Shown here piece after piece: positions 11,105-20,217 of a stretch of 64,000 nt of DNA (positions are counted from its first letter, which is position 1; each line of letters opens with the position of its first letter). The position numbers were made by a program, and so were the translations under genes. The notes beneath the pieces were generated by a model that was given only the letters and a program-made list of their open reading frames with translations, made no database searches and was not told where the DNA came from. This DNA comes from Argyresthia goedartella (lineage: Eukaryota > Arthropoda > Insecta > Lepidoptera > Argyresthiidae): assembly GCA_949825045.1 (NCBI GenBank), contig OX463814.1:31018383-31082382 (forward strand). The letters run 5' to 3'.

Positions 11105-12039
11105 TGTAGTGTTATGTTATACTACTTACGTGCTATTTTCTTGAATGTCTTAAAAATTCCAAGGCTGCAGCTGCTTTCGAGAAACTTAAAGAAGCTTTGG
11201 TAACTGCTCCTGTACGTACATGCTATTCTGGTCTCCTATCCCTTAGCTCCAGCTCCACCATCAGTCTTTTTTGTTTGTCCTTCAGGGTACCTTGCTCTGT
11301 CATGCATTCATGCGGTACGGTCTGATATTGGTCATCACTTTATTTCCATAGGACCCTGTAACGTTTTAAACCATTAGAACACAGTAATAAATCATGTTCG
11401 CTCTGCATTTTCATGCTATCAGCATTTCTAAATCGATAGCGAAGTGGTTTACCTTTGGTAACCTTATTTTTGGCTTTCTCCGAAACTCTGCAATCTCGGG
11501 CTTCGTGCGCGCTGGTGCGCTACTTTTTTTTCTTTCGTTAATTTGTAATTTACTTCATGTTTTTCGTATGGTTTACCGAATTATGAGCCTGAAAAGAAAC
11601 TTTGACATTTGATATACTGTTTGTTTATCTGGTTGTCATACGCCGCTACTGTTCCTACAACGAAGATTTCTACAACGGGATTCTGCGAGCCGTGCCAACG
11701 CCGCTACCGTTCCTACGACGATTTCTACAACGGGATCCTGCGAGGCGTAACTACAAGTACGCCCGCTACTGTTCCTACAACGACGATTTCAACAACAAAT
11801 ACACCTGCACCCTGGTCATCACCCCACTGGTCTACTTCTCTCCGTGTTCTCCGCTTCCTTCTTTCTATCCAGACATCTGTATTTTATAACACCTGTTTCA
11901 CATCTCATCCATCCTCATCTTCGCATTTTTTTTTATAGACTTCACTGTAAATACTATACTTCTAATAAACTGATACTACTAAATTTTATCCTGGTTGTTT
12001 TCTGTTAGGTTCTGGTTAGGTTCGTATCCTCACACGACA
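11105..12039 (+). repeat. 3' LTR (935 bp)
   Basis: Same ends as 8762-10130 and nearly identical where they align, but it lacks the internal 434-base segment between TTGTCAT (about 11639) and ACGCCGCTAC. Ends CACACGACA at 12039. Confidence 0.75.
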
Positions 12040-12524
12040 AATTACAATGTTGTCGATACTTTCCAAACTGAGATTGATTGATTAATTGGAAAGCTTATTG
12101 CGTTCGAAATACGTGATTCCGGCGTTTCAGTACGGAACGACGACGGAACGTATGTGTGTGGCGGGCCTTAGCAGGTAGAAAAGTACTCTGTGGTGATGGT
12201 GATTGGTGGTTGTCAAAGTGTCATAGAAGTTTCATTGATTGAGGTCGAAGTGTGTTTTAGTGTCTCTCTATTATTTTCTACTGGCCCAGCTTTTGTCATT
12301 GGACAATGATAATAACCTGGCTATAATTTGGACCCCGATTGCTTTACGATTTGTTTATCATGTCTAAACGAGGAAAAACGCGGGTTGGGTCTTATATAAG
12401 ACACATTGAAATTTGAAGATTGGAGTACTTAGGTGGTTAAGGGGGGTCCTTAGCTATCCTCTGATACCATTTTCTGATTTAGGAAACATCATTTTAGCAC
12501 TTTAATTATAAAATATGTTTATGC
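12040..12524. other. No recognisable gene
   Basis: Unassigned AT-rich sequence between the LTR element and the first large inverted repeat. Confidence 0.4.
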
Positions 12525-12923
12525 GATTTTTACAACTTGGCCAATCTCGGAACGACAAATGTCAAACTCAAAAGCTCCAACGTTGGATATTGGTACATGA
12601 TTTTAGTAGAATTTACAAGATTTTGTTGTAATGGTAGAAATTTGCGTCAGAAATTTTGTATTTTCTGACATAATGACTTGCTCATTTCATTCCGATTCCT
12701 TCCGTGTTTCGTGAATGTTCTGTTGCGCTCTCGTTTTATCCGTAATTCTCTGGATGACTTTGGCTTTGTTTACTTACTAACTACTTTATGGAGTTTATCA
12801 GAACCAAATTGGTTGCTTTAGGTCACTTCGTGTTTAAAAACTAAAGATAGGTTTGTTAGGTTCACACGTTACAGCAGACCTGGGAGCCGGAGCGAAGCGG
12901 AGCGGAGCGAGGCTACCCCCTAC
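12525..12923 (+). repeat. 399-bp inverted repeat, left arm
   Basis: Reverse complement matches 15890-16288 at about 98 percent, both 399 bases, from GATTTTTACAACTTGGCC to the GAGCGAAGCGGAGCGGAGCG end and ACCCCCTAC. The arms enclose the minus-strand half of the short-LTR Gypsy element. A third partial copy (about 58 bases, TGCTCATTTTATTCCG to GCTCTCGTTG) follows directly at 12924-12981 in the same orientation as this arm. Confidence 0.9.
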
Positions 12924-12981
12924 TTGCTCATTTTATTCCGATTCCTTCCGTGTTTCGTGAATGTTCTGTTGCGCTCTCGTT

Positions 12982-13795
12982 GGACTTGAATTTTGTTTCA
13001 AAGTAATAGACTGTTCATAAATATTAGTGGTTGTGAGTACGTCACCTGGTAATTGAAATATATCGGCGTATTTTGTACATATTGTCTCAATTGTATTTTG
13101 TTCTTCCGGATGTAAATAATTTAATTTTAATATAGGTAACAGGGTCTTAGCTCTATTTGCACTACTTTCACATTTAGTGAAATTACACATGTCATATTCC
13201 CGCAAAAACTGAAATTCGGGTACAAATGTTGGTAATGTGATCGCTTTGTCACGCACATTTAAAAGTTTTATCGGTATAAAACCATCTTTTGGTGAAACAA
13301 TTGAACCTGCCAAAAATACATCATCCTGTAGCTCTTTCGCACAAATTACAATATCTCCCTTCATACAATTATTTATTCTCACATAATGCACAGATTCCGA
13401 TCTTGCTGGTAGTACTAAAACATCATTCCATTTTGGTGAATCATACAAAGGTAAAACACATTTCTTTCCATTCTTGTTTAAAGTCAGCGTACACTGCTCT
13501 ATGTTTATGTTTGCTCCATATTTTTCAAGAAAGTCTAAACCTAATATACCGTCAGACTTAAATGGTAAGTTACCAAATAAATAAAATTTATGCTGGTAAT
13601 TTTGGTGTTCTTGAAAACAAAGAGTAAGATAAACATATCCTTCTGAGTAAATCTTACCTCCTATCCCGTTAATGGTTGTATCGTCTCTATATATGGTATC
13701 ATGTTGTGATAACAATTTCTTATTAATTATGGACAGCGACGCGCCCGTATCTAGTAACCCTGTATGTGGGATATTATTAACGTAACTTTTTACGT
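12982..13795 (-). pseudogene. Gypsy pol fragment: aspartic protease and start of RT
   Basis: Minus strand from 13795: HTGLLDTGASLSIINKK carries the DTG catalytic triad motif, followed by TTINGIGGK and GILGLDFLEKYGANIN, the second conserved protease block. The polypeptide continues through a linker to TICTKYADIFQLPGD and the first RT residues. It then runs at 12981 into the repeat fragment, so RT fingers, palm and RNase H are missing. The protease releases gag and pol products; here it would be part of gag-pol. The reading frame from the DTG motif to the break is open (about 270 codons). A TAA at about 13807 separates it from the upstream gag frame. The family is errantivirus-like Ty3/Gypsy. 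Confidence 0.85.
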
Positions 13796-13819
13796 ACTTT
13801 ACATTAAGTATTGCAGTTT

Positions 13820-14974
13820 AAAATAATGCCATTAAGTCCGAAAAAACTGAATATTCTCTTGGGAAGATGTCTCCTGTTGGGACTGTTGCTGACCCATATC
13901 TGGTTGGGCGGCGTAAACGCCTTGTCCCCTGCCTCAGTAACCATGATTATACCCCGGATAACCTTGTGACCTGCCCCTAAACGTACCGCGGTTCGAGTTG
14001 TGGTAGAATGTGGAACCCGAACCACGATGACTACGATCATTACTCATATTTCCACGGAAATTTCCACGTTGGCCGTTTCCACGTTGCCCGAAGGTTCTTT
14101 GACCTCTCCCTCTGAAACCATTATTGCTAGACCTGCCTCTAGTACTCTTCATCACCTGATGACCCGACGCAGTTGGCTGCGCCAGCTCCTCGTCTTCTGC
14201 AGCTTGGACAGCATCGCGGAGATTGGTGTAATCTCTCGCGGAAATTATAGCACTTAACCGTCGGTTGCGGAGTCCATCTGCGAACCGTTTGATTGCAAAT
14301 TTTTCATTAATTGGGCGTAGCACTTCGTATGCCCCTTTGTTGTTGTCTGCCTGGGTAACCGTCAAGTCTACAAATGATTCCTCTATCTTTTTAGAATATT
14401 CCTGTAAGGATAGGTTATTTTGGGACACGTTATTTAACTGTGTTTGCAAAGATGTGGCGGATTTCTTAACAAGCAAGTATTGCCTGATATCACGCAAAAG
14501 GTCCTGTACTGTACCGTAGGTTGATTTTAGTTTCAGTTTTGCGCACTTATTGAGACGTGTTTTTAGCACAAACTGTATAAGAATTTTCTTACCTTCGTTC
14601 GAAATCATGGATTCATAGAGTTTTACACTTTCTACTATTTTTAATGTAGTACTATCTTTACCGTCTATTACCGGAATCAAAGTACTAGCCGCTCTTAGGT
14701 CAAAATCGTCCGACATTTGGACTTTACACAAATCTTTTATTTCGTTAAATAATAACTGAATCTTATTACATATTACGGTGGCAGCTCTTAACGTTTCAGC
14801 TTCGTTTTCCGTTACAATTTCATTATATATTACTTGACATCTAACTAATAGTTCATTTGACTCATTTAATTTATTTTTTATTACGTTTCCTTGATATCTA
14901 CTTTTAACTTTCTTAATTAGTTATTTCCGTACAGCACTTAATTCGTCATAAATTGCCTCTAAATCACTTGCCAT
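13820..14974 (-). pseudogene. Gypsy gag with RGG-rich tail
   Basis: Starts at the ATG at 14974 (MASDLEAIYDELSAVRK), with a TAA at 14923-14921, then runs open from 14920 to TGA at about 13934 and on to a TAA near 13821. The middle (TLIPVIDGKDSTTLKIVESV; SLQEYSKKIEESFVDLTV; FADGLRNRRLSAIISA) has the pattern of errantivirus capsid. The C-terminus is rich in RGRG/RGN/NRGTFRGR and has no CCHC knuckle, as known for errantivirus gag. Gag packages the RNA into virus-like particles. The end of the frame is TTTTTTCGG near 13857, a run that could allow a -1 slip into pol, but it is not the strict heptamer. Two premature stops make the copy inactive. Confidence 0.8.
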
Positions 14975-15175
14975 TGCCTTGCCATTTACTTTATTTTAAA
15001 TCTAACACTTTACTTATCTAGGCAGTTACCTTAACTAAACAATAACACATTGGAACGTCTCATCTTTACTTTTACGTCGATGACGGCAGTACAGTTCAGT
15101 GGCGGAATAATTACGTTTCACTTTCGCACATTATAAAAAAAATAAAAAAATAAAAACACTTGAATACATGCGTGT

Positions 15176-15457
15176 TTATACCGGTGACTCGTAGGTTGGT
15201 CGCTGACGCACAATATCTCGCTCCTGCACAATAGCTTCCATCTTTCTTGTTACTTTTTTCACTTTTTTAATCAATTGGTTCAGCATGTAGAGACACAATA
15301 GTAATAGCGCGATGAACATTCCGTACACCATCCAGTTAAGGTGTATTGCAAGGGGGTGGGGTTGAGATTGATCGATGTTATTACTGTATCAAACTTGGCT
15401 GATGATTTCTTGGTTGGACATCGGTGGTGGTCGCGGAGTCGTTGATGTATTACCCAT
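15176..15457 (-). pseudogene. Small upstream ORF: candidate myristoylated single-pass membrane protein
   Basis: Minus strand, 94 codons with the stop, from ATG at 15457 to TAA at 15176. It begins MGNTSTTPRPPPMSNQE, a plausible N-myristoylation start (MGxxxS/T), has one TGA at codon 23 (15391-15389), then continues in frame. The second half has a hydrophobic segment (MVYGMFIALLLLCLYML) followed at once by a basic stretch (IKKVKKVTRKME) and a charged tail. That is the design of a single-pass membrane protein with a cytoplasmic basic tail, or of the last part of an envelope protein. It lies between the primer-binding site (15562) and gag (14974), where Gypsy elements normally have only a leader. 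I do not recognise a family. The open frame downstream of the single stop argues for past coding. Confidence 0.5.
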
Positions 15458-15542
15458 TTTGTATTTTTATTTTATTATATTGAATGCACTGGTTATGAAT
15501 TAATCGGTCTTCATTATTGCGATATGTTGCGTCACCCAATAC

Positions 15543-15562
15543 TCAAGTGGCAAAGGTCGCCA
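15543..15562 (-). other. Primer-binding site of the short-LTR element
   Basis: Directly after the LTR end (CATCTCA) the minus strand reads TGGCGACCTTTGCC, a TGG-start typical of tRNA 3'-end complements. The tRNA was not identified. Confidence 0.6.
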
Positions 15563-15665
15563 TGAGATGCGGGGATCAGAGGAGTGGAATCAAACACAAC
15601 TGTTAGATTAAGAGTCCCGTATAATAATGATAGAATCATAGAACGTAGTGACTACACACACTTCA
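15563..15665 (-). repeat. 5' LTR, 103 bp, of the short-LTR Gypsy element
   Basis: Minus strand TGAAGTGTGTGTAGTC to CCCCGCATCTCA, TG...CA ends. It matches 24526-24628 (plus strand) at 101 of 103 bases with no gaps. The outer flank on the minus strand ends CTAA, the same four bases that follow the other LTR at 24629-24632. Confidence 0.85.
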
Positions 15666-15708
15666 TTAGCGTTTTTGGGTAAGTAATTGTATAATACACA
15701 TTGAATTT

Positions 15709-15772
15709 GGGGGAGGGGGGCGTAGAGGGGGGTAGGGGCGGGAGAGGGGAGGTCCTCCCACCCACCCCCCCT
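15709..15772 (+). other. G-run cluster next to a C-run cluster
   Basis: Runs of 5, 6, 6, 4, 3 and 4 guanines within about 41 bases (15709-15749), followed directly by C-rich sequence (15754-15772). Satisfies the usual pattern for an intramolecular G-quadruplex, in competition with a G/C hairpin. Lies about 45 bases outside the 103-bp LTR. Role unknown. Confidence 0.6.
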
Positions 15773-15889
15773 TTTAGGAAACCACTAGTTTTTATGTTAT
15801 GGAGGTACAAAGATTGAAGAAAATGCCTACATTTTTTGGATTTCGGGGGAGTTGGAGGAGGAGAGGGGTTGGAGGAGGGGTTGCCAAGA

Positions 15890-16288
15890 GTAGGGGGTCG
15901 CCTCGCTCCGCTCCGCTTCGCTCCGGCTCCCAGGTCTGCTGTAACGTGTGAACCTAACAAACCTATCTTTAGTTTTTAAACAGGAAGTGACCTAAAGCAA
16001 CCAATTTGGTTCTGATAAACTCTATAAAGTAGTTAGTAAGTAAACAAAGCCAAAGTCGTCCAGAGAATCACGGATAAAACGACGGCGCAATAGAACATTC
16101 ACGAAACACGGAAGGAATCGGAATGAAATGAGCAAGTCATTATGTCAGAAAATACAAAATTTCTGACGCAAATTTCTACCATTACAACAAAATCTTGTAA
16201 ATTCTACTAAAATCATGTACCAATATCCAACGTTGGAGCTTTTGAGTTTGACATTTGTCGTTCCGAGATTGGCCAAGTTGTAAAAATC
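15890..16288 (-). repeat. 399-bp inverted repeat, right arm
   Basis: Reverse complement of 12525-12923 with a handful of substitutions. On the minus strand it directly follows the reading frame of the transposon-type protein at 16289-16724, which runs on into it up to 16182. Confidence 0.9.
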
Positions 16289-16724
16289 TTATTTTAAGAT
16301 TTGGTGTTAGAACCCAAAATGGTGGTTGGTCCAAAAGTGCGAATAAATGACTTTGAATGTACCCAACAGGGTACATTTCCCTGAATTTTGAGTGTAAGTT
16401 TTTGATGGACTCCGTCATGTATCTCTTTTGCTTTCTCACTTTATTTTTCGTCACGTACTCTTTCTTTCCTGGACACATCCGGCTGTTGTCATCGTCTCAA
16501 TAGAAGTTGTGTATAGTCTCCTCCATTGTCAGTCTACGTAACTTTGCTTTGCTGTTCTGCAACTCTTCAGGCTGTTGCTCATTTTTTTCTTTGCCTCTAT
16601 GACTTGAACTTGCTGCAGGGGTACTGTCATGTCTCTCCCACTTGTGGTACTGTTTCAGTCTATCAACCTGTTTTTTGTAATTGCGATTAATTTTGCTTAG
16701 TTCTTTTTTACATGTCTGTATCAT
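16289..16724 (-). pseudogene. Fragment of an uncharacterised transposon-type protein
   Basis: From ATG 16724 the frame reads a Lys-rich start, CKKELSKINRNYKKQVDRLK, a Ser/Glu-rich hinge, then one TGA at about 16499, and resumes in the same frame with KKEYVTKNKVRKQKRYMTES, IKNLHSKFREMYP and PPFWVLTPN. The pattern KRY(M/L)T...NLH.KF followed by (R/P)PFWV..PN recalls a family of long proteins repeated in insect genomes and probably derived from a DNA transposon, but I cannot name it. After PN the frame runs into the 399-bp repeat, so the C-terminus is lost. Confidence 0.45.
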
Positions 16725-16940
16725 ATTCCATAATTATTATATTCAGTGTTTGTATGGAGCGCCTGCGAAACTTAAATAGGCAAAAACATGACATAAATTT
16801 AGCCATTGATTTTCATAAAATTACCTCTGATAAATAATATGTTAAAGTGGTGTAAAAATTAAGTGTTGAGACCCATCTGAGCTTCTGCCACTCCGTTTAG
16901 GAAAAGTTTTGTAAGGATTTCGTTTAATAAAACCTTCCAG

Positions 16941-17010
16941 TCATTTCCGTGGCACGACCGTTAGTTCTGTGGTAAAAATGACCACGGAAATGATGCCACA
17001 GAACTAACGG
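16941..17010 (+). other. Two interleaved inverted repeats (A-B-A'-B')
   Basis: A = TCATTTCCGTGG (16941-16952) pairs with CCACGGAAATGA (16982-16993). B = CCGTTAGTTCTGTGG (16958-16972) pairs with CCACAGAACTAACGG (16996-17010). Both are perfect and they interleave, the topology of an H-type pseudoknot if transcribed. Related words (CCACGGAAAT) occur again near 17154. Confidence 0.75.
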
Positions 17011-17735
17011 CAAAAGAGTGTTTTGATCTCAATTACTAAACTACTATCTGAATTAAAAAAAATCATTTCAAAATTAAAACTCCGTCATTTTTACCTCCTA
17101 GAAAACGGAATGACACAATGCAAGTCTTATTATAAGTACTTAAAAAATGAGCCACGGAAATAACCCGATCGGCGTACCAAAGTACATCGCGTGAAAAACA
17201 TACCTCGTTTGACTGCCAAAAAGAATATTCCCAACGTCCACTTCCTGTGCATTCACACGCACAACTAACATGTTTTAACATGCGTAAGTGACAGGATGCT
17301 AGTTTGTGTGCCTAATGAGATAGCAATACTTATTGGGAGGCATGAGAAGCACGGCTCAGAGTGGGACAAATATGTCGCGACCTCTTGTTTAACAAAATAC
17401 GATATACGTAATTGCTTTTATTGTTTCAAAGTGTGCGTGGAGTGATATCCTTTCCGATTAGGTATAAATCGTTTTCATACTGAGTTTGGTCACAAATTTA
17501 TCGAAGCTTGTTTGACCCGAAACGCGCGGGAGACAAGCCTCCCAGCGCTCGTAGTTGGTGATTTTCAACTTTCTTACGTGAATTTCTCAGGTTATAGGTA
17601 TGCCAATACACTATGTTTTTAGTTTTTATATCATAGTACGGTGTCTAGAAAAATAATACAGTGTAAGTTAGGACATTGCTTCATTCGTTTTGTTGTTATA
17701 AGACGTGGACAGCCAAAAAAGTCAAATTAAATATT
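17011..17735. other. No recognisable gene
   Basis: Unassigned. Includes a minus frame at 17281-17063 that I consider chance. Confidence 0.4.
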
Positions 17736-17741
17736 CACCCG

Positions 17742-18134
17742 GAACAGGTAAGTAAACTACTAGAAATAGAAAAACTAAATTCAACTGCTTAATATCATGA
17801 ATCAATAGGTGCACTAGAAAATTCTCATAAAAATTTAGGCTTGTTTTTACGAATACAATGCGATAATCGTCCAGAATCATGGTCATATTGGTTACCTTAT
17901 TGGTGTTTTGCATTTAATACAACAGTCCACACAGAAACGAGGTACACCCCGTTCGAACTAGTCTTTGGCAAGAAATGTATAATTCCTAGTAGATTAACCG
18001 GTAGTATAGGACCCCTATATAACCCTGATAATTATGCCCTAGAATTAAGATATAGATTACAAGTAGCACACGGGGACGCCCGAAAGAATTTAATAAATAG
18101 TAAAACTAAAAGAAAATGTAACTACGATAAGTAA
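17742..18134 (+). pseudogene. Gypsy integrase, core C-terminal part
   Basis: Reads KLLEIEKLNSTA, a stop, then YHESIGALENSHKNLG and RPESWSYWLPYWCFAFNTTV, followed by TPFELVFGKK. This is the end of the DDE core of an errantivirus-type integrase; the Glu of DDE is in ESIGALENSHK. The integrase joins the cDNA to host DNA. The frame stops at 18134 because a LINE is inserted there; the next residues of the protein reappear at 23676. Sequence upstream of 17742 (HHCC zinc domain and the two Asp) is missing. Confidence 0.85.
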
Positions 18135-18553
18135 ATGTAACTACGATAGATCTTTGACCGCACGGCCGGTGTTGGTACATCTACTTGTTGTCGTTCTAAT
18201 ATAAAAATAAAATATAGACGTCTATTATGCTCGTTTCGGTCTAAGTTTTGTGAATTCTTAAAGACTAACAAATATTCAATGGTTTTAATTTAAAATCTCG
18301 CGAAAATAGGGTGCAGTTTTGTGTGTGTGATAAAAGAATCGGAATCAGCTGACCGCCGAGTGTTTCTCTGTTGTGTGTTCATCTGCAAGCCATTCTCACT
18401 GCTTCGCGCTACACTGAAGACTCACTTTCAAGTGCGACCGTTCACAGCGTCCGACTCGAACGGCGGTTATCGACTCAAATCGCGCGTCAAAAAGTAGACA
18501 GTGTACAGACGCGTATGTAGATCGAGCATCTCAGAGACATAGTACGTGTTTCC

Positions 18554-19816
18554 TTGTTACTGAAGCCCACCTGTTTCATTATGGATTGTATTGGTTGCCG
18601 TAAAACTGTGGTGCGTACGGAGCTGCTTGTATGTATTGTATGTAGTGGTACATATCATCACGGATGCGTCAACATGACAAGTGCACAGTACGCACATAAC
18701 TACGCAGACCTGAAGGTTTCTTGGCGCTGCCCAAAACCGTCCTGCACAAGTGTTGCTCAGCGCCGAAGGAGGAACGACAACACTCCAGTGGGCAGCAAGC
18801 AGAGGCCAGGTGTGATTAAGTCGGATATAATTGTGGCCACCTCTAAGGGGAGTTCATCGCGAGGATGAGCAGGATCATTACCCTGCTCATCCTCGAGCGA
18901 TGAACAGGCAGCCTGTAGGCGTTGTCGAATATTGTGAGGACATCGCCGATACCACGCTGCCATCTTCTCTGCGCGACTCGCCGGATGTGATCTTACTGGA
19001 TAAATTTGAGGTATTAATTGATCGCAAATTAGAGCTGATGAGATCTTCCCTTACTAATATCCTCAAAACGGAGATTGCCATGTCAACGAGCTCCTTATCA
19101 GCCGATATACAACTGCTGCTCACTAATATGTCTTTTCTCAAGGACCGAGTAAATGTGGTTGAGAGCGAGAACGCAGCCCTGAGATATGAACTGGCAGAGT
19201 TAAAAGATCGCCTGAAAACCTCACCAGTGGCCGAGCTCAGGAGTCGGTTAATGAGCTAAGGGCGGCGGCAAGACAACGTAACCAGGCATCAAACGACGTC
19301 GAGCTCACCTGTATTCCGGAGTACGAGGGAGAATCAGTCCTGCACATCGTGTCTGCCGCGGCGCTGAAGGTCGGTATGTCGCTAGATGAACGAGAGGTGG
19401 TCAGCGCGACGCGTGTCGGTGCTCCGCGGGGCGAGGGTGCCACAGCTGTAGCAGAGGCGGAGGCGAGTGGCTTGCCCCGCAAGAACCGGCCGCGGCCCAT
19501 CGTCGTGCGGCTGGCTCGGCGATCCGTCCGCGAGGAGCTGTTAAAGTGCGCGAAGGTGCGGCGCGGAGCTACCACTGATGGGCTGGGCCTCCCACCCCAC
19601 GCACCCCAGAAGATTCATGTCAACGAGCGCCTGACTAAAGAAAACCGAGTGCTATTTGCCAAAGCCCGCGCAGTAGGAAAGCAGTGGCAGTTTATCTGGA
19701 CCAAGGATGGTCTCGTCCAAGCCAGGTTAACCAAATCCTCCAAAATTTGCTATATACGATGCGAAGCTGATCTTGACCGTGTTTTTGGCAGTCACTCAAG
19801 TCCTATCAACGTCTAA
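18554..19816 (+). pseudogene. LINE ORF1: PHD-type zinc finger plus FP-type C-terminal domain
   Basis: First frame (18554-18868): CIGCRKTVVRTELLVCIVC, HHGCVNM and WRCPKPSC give a C4-H-C3 type PHD pattern. It is cut by a TGA at 18866 inside a snapback palindrome (18852-18905). The next frame has an acidic coiled-coil region (LLTNMSFLKDRVNVVESENA). After another shift near 19250, the last frame (to 19816) has RPRPIVVRLARRSVREELL, VNERLTKENRVLFAKAR and KQWQFIWTKDG. That C-terminal region resembles the baculovirus FP-like domain known from such ORF1 proteins. ORF1 binds the element RNA. Two frameshifts make it inactive. Confidence 0.8.
18852..18905 (+). other. Snapback palindrome inside LINE ORF1
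   Basis: GTTCATCGCGAGGATGAGCA... (18852-18873) is followed after eight bases by its near-perfect reverse complement (18882-18905, two extra bases). It lies exactly where ORF1 changes frame, so it looks like a local inverted duplication created during replication or repair. Confidence 0.7.
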
Positions 19817-20217
19817 TGAGCTAGCATTATTGCGATTCTTACATATTTGTTTACTTTGTATTCTTTTAATTTGCACTTTTATTTTCACTGTATCCAATGT
19901 CTTGATACATGTTGTTATAATATGTCATTTTGTTCACACGCACGGGTTCGACTCACTCTCAGGTAACATAAAATTATACATGAATATGTCATTTTGGTTT
20001 GTGATTACGGAATTTTACACATCTCGCGCCGTAGACGTACTGCTGTGTGTTTACGCGGCGGCGAACGAGGTAATGACTCGCATGAAACTGGTTTCTGGGA
20101 GCGAACCGATACACTTCATTCATCATTATTATTGCCGTAATCCTTTGTATACGCACTATGACTTTACTATTTTATGTATAACAACCTATCTTCCAACGAC
20201 CTATATCGATTCACATT

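Larger units (their letters stand above)
8762..12039 (+). mobile_element. Non-autonomous Ty3/Gypsy-type LTR retrotransposon
   Basis: Two direct repeats begin TGTAGTGTTATG and end CACACGACA. Three bases after the first is TGGCGCCCAACG, a primer-binding site of the type seen in insect Gypsy elements. The internal part is only 974 bases (10131-11104) and holds no pol. Flanks show AATT at 8758-8761 and 12040-12043, a possible 4-bp target duplication, although an AT-only 4-mer is weak evidence. Such small elements depend on enzymes from a full-length relative. I see no good polypurine tract before the second LTR. Confidence 0.75.
12982..15665 (-). mobile_element. Errantivirus-like Gypsy element, 5' half (inverted)
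   Basis: Order on the minus strand: 103-bp LTR, primer site, small ORF, gag, protease, start of RT, then an abrupt break at 12981 into a copy of the inverted-repeat sequence. The rest of pol (integrase) and the matching LTR are found on the plus strand at 17742-24628. See the 3' half entry and the findings for the inversion argument. Confidence 0.8.

Noticed and set aside
13850..13866. Canonical -1 frameshift site TTTTTTC in the broken Gypsy gag
   Set aside because: In gag phase the heptamer reads G TTT TTT, not X XXY YYZ, and a stop lies in the pol frame just after; left as a possibility only.
14974..15457. The small upstream ORF as a misplaced envelope end
   Set aside because: Not fully excluded, but it has its own ATG and sits just after the primer site; kept as a finding instead.
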